Assembly (NCBI GenBank): GCA_026134025.1
Contig: JAOQII010000014.1
Coordinates: 1 to 38,326 of the forward strand
Source of the DNA: Candidatus Syntropharchaeum sp.
GTDB taxonomy: Archaea > Halobacteriota > Syntropharchaeia > Syntropharchaeales > Syntropharchaeaceae
Reading direction: 5' to 3'
Length of the DNA stretch: 38,326 nucleotides
Numbering within the stretch: the first letter of the stretch is position 1; every line of letters begins with the position of its first letter. The notes beneath the pieces were generated by a model. That model did not search any database. It was not told the origin of the DNA and was given only the letters and a program-made list of their open reading frames with translations. The position numbers and the translations under genes were made by a program. Below, one piece after another: positions 32,316-38,326 of the stretch.

Positions 32316-33560
32316 TTATTCCTCCGTATTGAACCGTGCAATTACAGACCTGGCATGTTCATCAAAGCCTTCATATCTTGCAAGTGCCACCGTGGCATCT
32401 TTGATCCTTTCAAGCCCGCGTTTTGTAAGCATCTGTATGCTCATCGTCTTCATAAATGAATCGAGTGAAAGTCCTGAGAAGACCCTGCCATAGCCTGCTG
32501 TTGGAAGGACGTGGTTTGTTCCTGATGCATAGTCCCCTGCTGCAACAGGCGAGTAACCTCCGAGAAAAATCGAACCTGCAGATGTGATCTCTTCAAGGAT
32601 CTTAAGCGGATCTTCGGTCAAAATCTCAAGATGTTCGGGTGCATAGCGGTTTATGAACTCAATCCCTTCTTTGAGCGTGTCGATCAGGAAGATCCTTGAC
32701 TGTGAGCTATCAATTGCAGCTGAAACCTCTGATGCGATTCTTTCTGATGTTGTAAGAAGTAACGAAACCGCCATTTTATCATGTTCTTCCTGTGCCCGCA
32801 TATCTGCGATAATCCAATCTGCATTGGCGCCTGCATCTGCAAGTATCAATATCTCAGAGGGTCCTGCAGGAAAGTCGATCTCACAGTACCCCTTTGATCT
32901 AACATAGATCTTTGCTGCAGTTACATAAACATTCCCAGGACCGACGATCTTTGAAACTTTTGGAACTGTCTCGGTTCCGCATGATAATGCTCCAATTGCC
33001 TGCGCGCCACCCACCTTGAATATCCTGTCTGCTCCTGCCATATCTGCTGCCACAAGAAGAAGCGGATCGATCGATCCATCACGCCGTGGAGGCGTTGCAA
33101 CAACGATCTGGGGGACACCCGCGACCTTTGCAGGAGTTACAGTCATGAGCGCGGTGGAAGGGTAACCTGCAGGTACATAAGCGCCAGCAGAACTTATCGG
33201 AACACGCTTCTGGCCAAGTACGATTCCATCCGTGATCTCATCCATCCAGAATTCTCTTTCTTTCTGGCGCAGGTGGTAAGCAAGAATATTTTTGTGAGCA
33301 AGCTCAAGATGCTTGAGAATCTCAGAATCAACCATTTCTCGGGCTGATTCAATCTCATGTCTATCAACTTCAATTTGATCAATATTCACGTCGTCAAATT
33401 TCTTTGTGTAGTCACAAACTGCCTCGTCACCCATCTTTCTAACCGTCTCAACGATTTCTGCGACGATATCTATAAAATCAAGATATTCTGCACTCCGATT
33501 GAAAAGTTGATCCAGTGCATCCTCATTCAAACTCATCAAGGTCTCGAGAGTTATAGCCAT
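32316..33560 (-). CDS. hisD: Histidinol dehydrogenase
   Basis: Oxidises histidinol to histidine in two NAD steps. The 414 residues are near full length. Conserved parts include ISSAGAYVPAGYPSTALMT, GPGNVYVTAAK, IDFPAGPSEILILAD and the EEHDKMAVSLL and APEHLEI motifs with zinc and catalytic His/Glu residues. It opens the long minus-strand run; a TATA box at 33586-33594 predicts a start within a few bases of the ATG. Confidence 0.95.
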   Translation of the reverse strand: MAITLETLMSLNEDALDQLFNRSAEYLDFIDIVAEIVETVRKMGDEAVCDYTKKFDDVNIDQIEVDRHEIESAREMVDSEILKHLELAHKNILAYHLRQKEREFWMDEITDGIVLGQKRVPISSAGAYVPAGYPSTALMTVTPAKVAGVPQIVVATPPRRDGSIDPLLLVAADMAGADRIFKVGGAQAIGALSCGTETVPKVSKIVGPGNVYVTAAKIYVRSKGYCEIDFPAGPSEILILADAGANADWIIADMRAQEEHDKMAVSLLLTTSERIASEVSAAIDSSQSRIFLIDTLKEGIEFINRYAPEHLEILTEDPLKILEEITSAGSIFLGGYSPVAAGDYASGTNHVLPTAGYGRVFSGLSLDSFMKTMSIQMLTKRGLERIKDATVALARYEGFDEHARSVIARFNTEE

Positions 33561-33585
33561 GTTACCAGCTTTCCATTGGTCAAGG

Positions 33586-33594
33586 TCTTATATC
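33586..33594 (-). promoter_or_regulatory. TATA box for the hisD run
   Basis: GATATAAGA on the minus strand lies about 26-34 bases before the hisD ATG, predicting a nearly leaderless transcript. Confidence 0.45.
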
Positions 33595-33616
33595 TTCTTT
33601 TGGCTGACTGCAACAG

Positions 33617-33623
33617 TTATATA
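33617..33623 (+). promoter_or_regulatory. TATA box of the ribosomal protein operon
   Basis: TTATATA predicts a start near 33646. It decides the rpl18e start: the in-frame ATG at 33629 lies upstream of the predicted transcription start, so translation should begin at 33653 or 33656. Confidence 0.55.
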
Positions 33624-33652
33624 CTGATATGACTATATTACCTCGATCCCGA

Positions 33653-34012
33653 ATGATGAAAAGAGTCAAGACCAATCCTGTCCTGCTTGGGCTGATCAGT
33701 CAGTTGATAGAGTTAGCAAGGGAGAACGATGCGCCCATCTGGCGTGACCTCTCAAAAAGACTCCAGAAACCCAGTCGAAATATGGCTGAGGTCAATCTTA
33801 AGCATATAAATAGACATACCTCTGCGGATGATGTTGTGGTGGTACCTGGAAAAGTGCTTGGTAGCGGTGTGATTGATCATCCCGTCACAGTAGCTGCATT
33901 TAAATTCTCAGAACGGGCAAGAGCCACACTGATGGAACAGGGGAGAGCAATCAGTATATTAGAGCTTACAAAGGAGAATCCAGGTGGAAAGGGGGTAAAA
34001 ATCCTTGAGTAA
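33653..34012 (+). CDS. rpl18e: Ribosomal protein L18e
   Basis: Large-subunit protein, about 119 residues, beginning MMKRVKTNPVLLGLI and showing WRDLSKRLQKPSRNMAEVNL and VVVPGKVLGSGVIDHPVTVA, which match L18e. It is first in the euryarchaeal block rpl18e-rpl13-rps9-rpoN-rpoK-eno. Its stop overlaps the rpl13 start by eight bases. Confidence 0.95.
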   Translation: MMKRVKTNPVLLGLISQLIELARENDAPIWRDLSKRLQKPSRNMAEVNLKHINRHTSADDVVVVPGKVLGSGVIDHPVTVAAFKFSERARATLMEQGRAISILELTKENPGGKGVKILE

Positions 34013-34457
34013 AGCTGTATTAAAAGAACCCACAGTTATAAATGCAGATAGATTAATTTTGGGTCGGCTTGCAAGTTCCTGTGCGAAGCGACTCCTTAAT
34101 AACGAAACAATCGTCATAATCAACGCAGAAAAAGCGATAATAAGCGGTTCAAAGCGTAAGACTTTCGCCGACTATCGCAGTATGAGGGATAAAGGCTCAA
34201 AGGAGAAGGGACCATACTTCCCAAGAATGCCTGATCAGATCTTAAAGCGAACAATAAGGGGAATGTTACCCTACAAACGAAAGCGGGGGCGTGATGCACT
34301 CGCAAGATTGCGGGTCTGCATTGGTGTTCCCGAAGAGTACAGCAATATACAACCTGTAACGATAGAAGAAGCAGATGCTGGTCGATTGGGCACATACAAG
34401 TTCACGCGTCTTGGAGACATCTCCAGAAAGCTTGGGGCAAAGTTTGAGGAGGATTAA
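34005..34457 (+). CDS. rpl13: Ribosomal protein L13
   Basis: Large-subunit protein of 150 residues, with [23 protein letters not shown]-type start, [13 protein letters not shown] near residue 37, and [24 protein letters not shown]. The start is TTG, not ATG, with GGGGGT upstream at 33991-33996; no ATG gives a full-length protein. Confidence 0.95.
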   Translation: MSKAVLKEPTVINADRLILGRLASSCAKRLLNNETIVIINAEKAIISGSKRKTFADYRSMRDKGSKEKGPYFPRMPDQILKRTIRGMLPYKRKRGRDALARLRVCIGVPEEYSNIQPVTIEEADAGRLGTYKFTRLGDISRKLGAKFEED

Positions 34458-34458
34458 A

Positions 34459-34887
34459 ATGAAGAAGATCGTCAATTCGAGCGGTAAGCGAAAGACCGCG
34501 ATTGCAAGGGCGGTATTCAAGCCAGGTAAGGGGAGAATAAGAATTGATAAGACCCCTCTTGAAATCCTGAATCCAGAACTTGTTAAATTACGGATCATGG
34601 AGCCTATACTCATTATGAAACGTACACTCGGAAGAGATCCAAGTGCTGAGATCGATATAGATGTGAATGTGAAGGGTGGTGGCTTCATGGGGCGGGCAAA
34701 TGCCACGAGGACCGCGATTGCAAAGGGGCTCGTCGACTGGATCGATAACGTTGAAGAGCGATCACAATTAAAGAGCGCTTTCCTCGCTTATGATAGAAAT
34801 CTACTCGTGAACGATATGCGTCGCAAAGAAGCCAAGAAGTTTGGTGGCAGAGGCGCAAGAGCCAGGAAACAGAAGTCTTATCGTTGA
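34459..34887 (+). CDS. rps9: Ribosomal protein S9
   Basis: Small-subunit protein of 142 residues. It has [20 protein letters not shown] at the start, [22 protein letters not shown] in the middle and ends in the basic [12 protein letters not shown] tail that contacts P-site tRNA. I chose the ATG at 34459 behind GAGGAGG; a longer in-frame start lies within rpl13. Confidence 0.96.
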   Translation: MKKIVNSSGKRKTAIARAVFKPGKGRIRIDKTPLEILNPELVKLRIMEPILIMKRTLGRDPSAEIDIDVNVKGGGFMGRANATRTAIAKGLVDWIDNVEERSQLKSAFLAYDRNLLVNDMRRKEAKKFGGRGARARKQKSYR

Positions 34888-34899
34888 TCTGAGGTAAAA

Positions 34900-35088
34900 A
34901 TGATACCGGTTCGTTGTTTCACGTGTGGAAAGGTGATAGGCGGGCTCTGGGAGGAGTATAAAGAGCGAAGAGACGCGGGTGAAGATCCGGGGGAGGTTCT
35001 GGATGATCTGGGGGTGGAACGATACTGTTGCAGGAGGATGTTGCTCACGCATCTCGAGATCGTTGATAAGTTTGTGCCTTATCAATAA
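34900..35088 (+). CDS. rpoN: RNA polymerase subunit N (Rpo10)
   Basis: The 62-residue RNA polymerase assembly subunit. It has the zinc motif [11 protein letters not shown] near residue 4 and the later [11 protein letters not shown] (CxxC ... CC pattern), the family diagnostic. It lies between rps9 and tRNA-Pro, as in other euryarchaea. Confidence 0.97.
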   Translation: MIPVRCFTCGKVIGGLWEEYKERRDAGEDPGEVLDDLGVERYCCRRMLLTHLEIVDKFVPYQ

Positions 35089-35094
35089 TCAGTA

Positions 35095-35169
35095 GGGGTT
35101 GTAGGGTAGCCTGGTCGATCCTTCGGCGTTCGGGACGCCGTAACCTGAGTTCGAATCTCAGCAACCCCA
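35095..35169 (+). tRNA. tRNA-Pro (anticodon CGG)
   Basis: A 75-base cloverleaf between rpoN and rpoK. The acceptor stem is GGGGTTG/CAACCCC, the anticodon stem CGGCG/CGCCG with loop TTCGGGA (anticodon CGG), and the T-arm CTGAG-TTCGAAT-CTCAG. The discriminator is A; no CCA is encoded and no intron is seen. It is probably cut from the ribosomal operon transcript. Confidence 0.93.
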
Positions 35170-35189
35170 TCTCATTCTGAGGTGGTTGA

Positions 35190-35357
35190 TTGAAAAAATT
35201 CACAAAATATGAGAAGGCAAGGATCATAGGGGCAAGGGCATTACAGATATCGATGGGCGCTCCAGTTTTGGTGAAAACAGATGAGATGGACCCGATTGAG
35301 ATTGCACTCCTTGAGTTTGAGAAAGGAGTAATACCAATAACAGTTCGGAGGAAGTAG
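35190..35357 (+). CDS. rpoK: RNA polymerase subunit K (Rpo6)
   Basis: A short gene of 55 codons with TTG start and GAGGTGG just upstream. It encodes [20 protein letters not shown] followed by [20 protein letters not shown] and ends PITVRRK, the core of Rpo6/RpoK. It follows tRNA-Pro, and its stop is directly followed by the enolase ATG. The order rpoN-rpoK-eno is typical of euryarchaea. Confidence 0.95.
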   Translation: MKKFTKYEKARIIGARALQISMGAPVLVKTDEMDPIEIALLEFEKGVIPITVRRK

Positions 35358-36542
35358 ATGATACCGGTTGAGAAGATTTTTTTGCGGAAGATACAGGATA
35401 GTCGAGGGAATCCAACGGTTGAGGCTGAAATTTTAACTCAGGAAGGATGGGGTCAGGCTGCTGCGCCAAGCGGTGCAAGCACAGGAACACACGAAGCAAA
35501 AGTGATCCCTGTGGATGATGCGATCGCAAAGGCAGAGAGTAACGTGATCCCCAAACTTACAGGATGCGATGTGCTTGATCAGAGGCAGATCGATAGAACG
35601 CTCCATGAGATTGATGGAACTGATGACTTCTCAAATATAGGTGGAAACGTCGCTGTCGCGATCTCGATGGCTGCTGCAAAGGCGGCTGCATCATCACTTG
35701 GCATACCCCTCTATCGCTACATCGGTGGTGCCTTCTCATCCATTCCACATCCACTTGGAAACGTGATAGGTGGCGGTGTCCATGCCAAAGGCGCCACAGA
35801 CATACAGGAGTTCTTATCCATTCCCGTTGGGTCAGAACACGCTGTAGATTCTGTATTTGCAAACGCAAAGGTTCACAGGCGAGTGAAAGAGCTTCTCACA
35901 GCAAAGGGCATAACCTGTGCCAAAGGGGACGAGGGCGCATGGGCACCACCAATCACAAATGAAGAAGCTCTTGAACTGATGGCCGAGGCAACAGGTGCGA
36001 TCAGTGACGAGATGGGTTTTGAGATCAGGATCGGGCTTGACGTTGCAGCATCAGAGCTATGGGATGGAGGAGCCTACAGATACAGGGATAAGTCAAGATC
36101 TCGGGATGAACAGATCGCATATCTGGGAGAACTTATTGACCGCTATAAAATATATTATCTCGAAGATCCACTCGATGAAGAGGATTTTGAGGGGTTTGCA
36201 ACACTCACATCGTCTGTCAAATGTATTATATGTGGCGACGATCTTTTTGTGACAAATCCAGAGCGAATAAAGCGTGGAATTGAGATGGGAGCTTCAAATT
36301 GTGTTCTGATCAAGCCCAACCAGATCGGAACGCTCACTGATACATTCGATGCGATTCATCTTGCGGTCTCGAATGGTTATGCATGTGTCATCTCCCATCG
36401 ATCGGGTGAGACCACCGATAATACGATCGCACACCTTGCCGTGGGTCTGAATGTCCCGATCATAAAGACCGGGGTTGTCGGAGGCGAACGGATCGCAAAA
36501 CTCAACGAGCTTATAAGGATCGAGGAAGAGATATCTTCCTGA
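35358..36542 (+). CDS. eno: Enolase
   Basis: Interconverts 2-phosphoglycerate and phosphoenolpyruvate in glycolysis and gluconeogenesis. The 394 residues are slightly short for enolase but complete. Motifs are [14 protein letters not shown] at the start, [11 protein letters not shown], metal ligands in [21 protein letters not shown] and CGDD, the catalytic Lys in [12 protein letters not shown], and SHRSGETTD near the end. It starts directly after the rpoK stop. Confidence 0.96.
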   Translation: MIPVEKIFLRKIQDSRGNPTVEAEILTQEGWGQAAAPSGASTGTHEAKVIPVDDAIAKAESNVIPKLTGCDVLDQRQIDRTLHEIDGTDDFSNIGGNVAVAISMAAAKAAASSLGIPLYRYIGGAFSSIPHPLGNVIGGGVHAKGATDIQEFLSIPVGSEHAVDSVFANAKVHRRVKELLTAKGITCAKGDEGAWAPPITNEEALELMAEATGAISDEMGFEIRIGLDVAASELWDGGAYRYRDKSRSRDEQIAYLGELIDRYKIYYLEDPLDEEDFEGFATLTSSVKCIICGDDLFVTNPERIKRGIEMGASNCVLIKPNQIGTLTDTFDAIHLAVSNGYACVISHRSGETTDNTIAHLAVGLNVPIIKTGVVGGERIAKLNELIRIEEEISS

Positions 36543-36546
36543 GTTC

Positions 36547-37653
36547 ATGGCAAGATGTAAGATCGGATTTCTAATAAACCCGATTGCAGGAATGGGTGGG
36601 TCTGTTGGACTTAAGGGAACCGATGGAGTTCTTGATCTCGCAAAAGAGCGAGGGGCGTCACCTGTAGCACATATAAAAGCAGAGCAGGCACTTGAGAACC
36701 TCGATACCCCTGAAGCGACAGTATTTCTAACTGCAGCAGGGAATATGGGAGAGAGTGTTCTTAAGAGCGCTGGTATCACTTACAGGGTGATCTATGAACC
36801 GCCTCTGGTGACATCTGCCGGGGATACAGAAAAGATCTGCCGGTTGTTTCTTGATGAAAAGGTCGATCTGATCTTATTCTGCGGGGGAGATGGAACTGCA
36901 AGGGATGTATACTCGGTTGTTCAGGATAGGATACCAGTTCTCGGAATACCCGCGGGTGTCAAGATGTACTCTGGTGTATTTGCCCTGAATCCAGCATCTG
37001 CCAGAGAGCTTTTAAAGGCGTTCTTTGAGGGGAGAACGATCATGGGAGAGTCAGAGATCCTTGATATCGATGAAGAGAAGTACAGAGATGGCGTACTCGA
37101 TATCAGGCTCTTCGGGTATGCAAAAACACCTCAGATGCCAGGACTGATTCAGGAAGGTAAAGCGATCATCCATGACGCGAGCGAGGAGATATCAAAGGCA
37201 GAGATTGCATGGTTTTTATCAGAGATCATGAAGGATGACTCGATCTATATTCTGGGACCTGGGACAACAACAAAGGCGATATGTGATCTTCTGGGACTTC
37301 CCAAGACGCTGCTTGGTGTTGATGTGGTTAAAAACAAAGAGATAATCGGCGAGGATGTTTGTGAGTCAGAGATACTCGATCTCATCGATGGAGCGGATAA
37401 GGTCACGATCATCGTAAGCCCGCTTGGAAGACAGGGTGCAATCCTTGGTCGGGGAAACCAGCAGATAAGTGCCCGTGTGATAAGAAAGGTGGGAGTTGAG
37501 AATATCATCGTTGTTGCAACCCCACAGAAGCTCAGGGATCTGCCATTTCTTTTTGTTGATACAGGGGATCAGGCACTTGATCGTGAGCTTAGCGGGTATA
37601 TTAGCGTTGTATGCGGCTACAGGATGGCACAGAGGAAGAAGCTTTTACGATAA
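36547..37653 (+). CDS. ATP-NAD kinase-like protein
   Basis: A 368-residue protein of the NAD kinase / diacylglycerol kinase fold. The GGDGTARD motif near residue 117 is the diagnostic nucleotide site; GFLINPIAGMGGSVGLKGTD at the start and ILGPGTTTKAICDLLG and GRGNQQISARVI later fit the archaeal/bacterial ATP-NAD kinase-like group (COG3199 type). True substrate (NAD or another) is not certain. It starts four bases after the eno stop and is probably co-transcribed. Confidence 0.82.
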   Translation: MARCKIGFLINPIAGMGGSVGLKGTDGVLDLAKERGASPVAHIKAEQALENLDTPEATVFLTAAGNMGESVLKSAGITYRVIYEPPLVTSAGDTEKICRLFLDEKVDLILFCGGDGTARDVYSVVQDRIPVLGIPAGVKMYSGVFALNPASARELLKAFFEGRTIMGESEILDIDEEKYRDGVLDIRLFGYAKTPQMPGLIQEGKAIIHDASEEISKAEIAWFLSEIMKDDSIYILGPGTTTKAICDLLGLPKTLLGVDVVKNKEIIGEDVCESEILDLIDGADKVTIIVSPLGRQGAILGRGNQQISARVIRKVGVENIIVVATPQKLRDLPFLFVDTGDQALDRELSGYISVVCGYRMAQRKKLLR

Positions 37654-37748
37654 CTTTATACACCAAAAAAACGATGCACAGGGTGAGGAGATATTGCTAT
37701 GAAAAAGGTGGTTGGTTGTATGGATCTGCTCGCTCCGGTAGTTTGGTG

Positions 37749-38300
37749 ATGGCTGTGGATACAGGTAATGTAACAGGAATTGTGAAGAGAAAAGGGGTGA
37801 TAATTCCAGTTTTTATCTTTTTAGCCATGATAGCTCCAAGAGGCGTTTTCAGCATTGCTGAATACTTTGGCGTAGATCTGCCCTTTGTGCCGATGATGAT
37901 TGGGTGGATTCTCACTATAACAATCCTGCCGCTCGCGTTTGCACTCTTCTATAAGGATGTATCGCCCGTAATAGCCTTTATGGGTTGCTTGATTGCATAT
38001 ATCATGGGTGTAGTAGGAGATCTTTTTATAATTGATCTATTAACTGAGGTCATAGCTCCAGGTCTAATTCCTGGTGGTATTCGGTGGGGGACAGTAAAAT
38101 CCATTAAATATGTTCTATTCGGCTCATACGCGCCTTTCTGTCTTGTTAAGGCGTTATCTCTTGGTGTTGCTGGAGCAGGTGCGACACGGGCTTATTCAAA
38201 CAAACTCAATAAGTTCCTTTTGATCTCAGGATCTCTGGTATGGATTTTTTTGCATGTACGTGAACTCATCATGTTTATTCAAAAAGGGGGAGCGATCTGA
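37749..38300 (+). CDS. Unknown membrane protein
   Basis: About 183 residues with four to five hydrophobic helices (VIIPVFIFLAMIAPRG, VPMMIGWILTITILPLAFALFY, VIAFMGCLIAYIMGVVGDLFI, LVKALSLGVAG and FLLISGSLVWIFLHV). No catalytic or transport motif is recognised. I take the ATG at 37749; nearby TTG/GTG codons and a much longer start within the NAD kinase-like gene are less likely. The ribosome site is weak, so the start is uncertain. Function is unknown. Confidence 0.65.
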   Translation: MAVDTGNVTGIVKRKGVIIPVFIFLAMIAPRGVFSIAEYFGVDLPFVPMMIGWILTITILPLAFALFYKDVSPVIAFMGCLIAYIMGVVGDLFIIDLLTEVIAPGLIPGGIRWGTVKSIKYVLFGSYAPFCLVKALSLGVAGAGATRAYSNKLNKFLLISGSLVWIFLHVRELIMFIQKGGAI

Positions 38301-38326
38301 ATGGGTTTACAGATGAGTAATAAAGC
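38301..38326 (+). CDS. Start of a further gene (3' truncated by window edge)
   Basis: An ATG just after the membrane protein's stop, with GGGGGAG eight bases upstream, opens a frame (MGLQMSNK) that runs off the window. Too short to name. Confidence 0.5.

Noticed and set aside
13336-35169. All three tRNAs have anticodons starting CG (CGC, CGA, CGG)
   Set aside because: They belong to different amino acids and lie far apart; archaea normally carry C34 tRNAs in each four-codon box, so this is probably coincidence.
37699-37749. A 16-codon open frame just before the membrane protein
   Set aside because: No ribosome site or conserved feature; could be a leader peptide but nothing supports it.
1-38326. 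CRISPR arrays, insertion sequences, prophage or replication origin
   Set aside because: No regularly spaced repeats, transposase, integrase or phage structural gene was seen. No orc1/cdc6 gene or origin repeats accompany priS.

Overview
This 38 kb window is archaeal chromosome from a euryarchaeon that carries methyl/alkyl-coenzyme M reductase genes. Support for this is archaeal information genes (PriS, GINS, aIF2alpha, L44e, S27e, L18e, RpoN, RpoK, diphthine synthase, archease), TATA-box promoters, several leaderless or TTG-started genes, tRNAs without an encoded CCA, a ferredoxin-linked Por complex with an F420-binding (FrhB-type) partner, and an mcrB-mcrG pair. The Mcr subunits look divergent, mcrA/C/D are not beside them, and a 3-hydroxyacyl-CoA dehydrogenase lies nearby. 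My inference is an alkane-oxidising relative of the Syntrophoarchaeum / ANME-1 / alkanophage lineages rather than an ordinary methanogen. The genus cannot be proved from this window.

Layout. 1-1.9 kb: two cell-surface proteins converging tail to tail (a truncated one with a C-terminal anchor and a seven-repeat beta-propeller). 2-2.8 kb: a KaiC-type ATPase with an extra N-terminal segment. 2.8-8.2 kb (minus strand): two winged-helix regulators, then mcrB-mcrG-(8-Cys protein)-argH. 8.3-13.4 kb (plus): priS-gins-rpl44e-rps27e-eif2a-PAC2-dphB-archease and tRNA-Ala. 13.5-13.65 kb: a candidate structured RNA with its own TATA box. 13.7-18 kb (minus): a futalosine hydrolase-like gene and pstSCAB. 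18-21.3 kb: dodecin, DUF763, a membrane protein, tRNA-Ser and hbd. 21.3-22.8 kb: two overlapping unknown genes, a stem-loop-rich non-coding stretch and a decayed histidine kinase, the only obviously eroding part of the window. 22.8-33.6 kb (minus): a pyruvate kinase C-terminal-like protein, then a very compact run that in transcription order is hisD-ACT-hom-(HTH/TiaS-like)-dCMP deaminase-frhB-porCDAB-HAD-sppA. 33.6-38.3 kb (plus): rpl18e-rpl13-rps9-rpoN-tRNA-Pro-rpoK-eno, an NAD kinase-like gene, a membrane protein and the start of another gene.

How the genes may work together. McrBG would form part of a nickel F430 enzyme activating methane or a higher alkane. Hbd fits beta-oxidation of the resulting acyl-CoA. 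Por interconverts acetyl-CoA and pyruvate with ferredoxin, and the FrhB-like protein could pass electrons between ferredoxin and F420. The futalosine hydrolase suggests menaquinone synthesis. The most intriguing point is the small protein co-transcribed with mcrBG. Its two-module cysteine pattern resembles, from memory, the iron-sulfur small subunits of glycyl-radical enzymes, a different class of anaerobic activating enzymes. No transposase, CRISPR array or prophage was seen.
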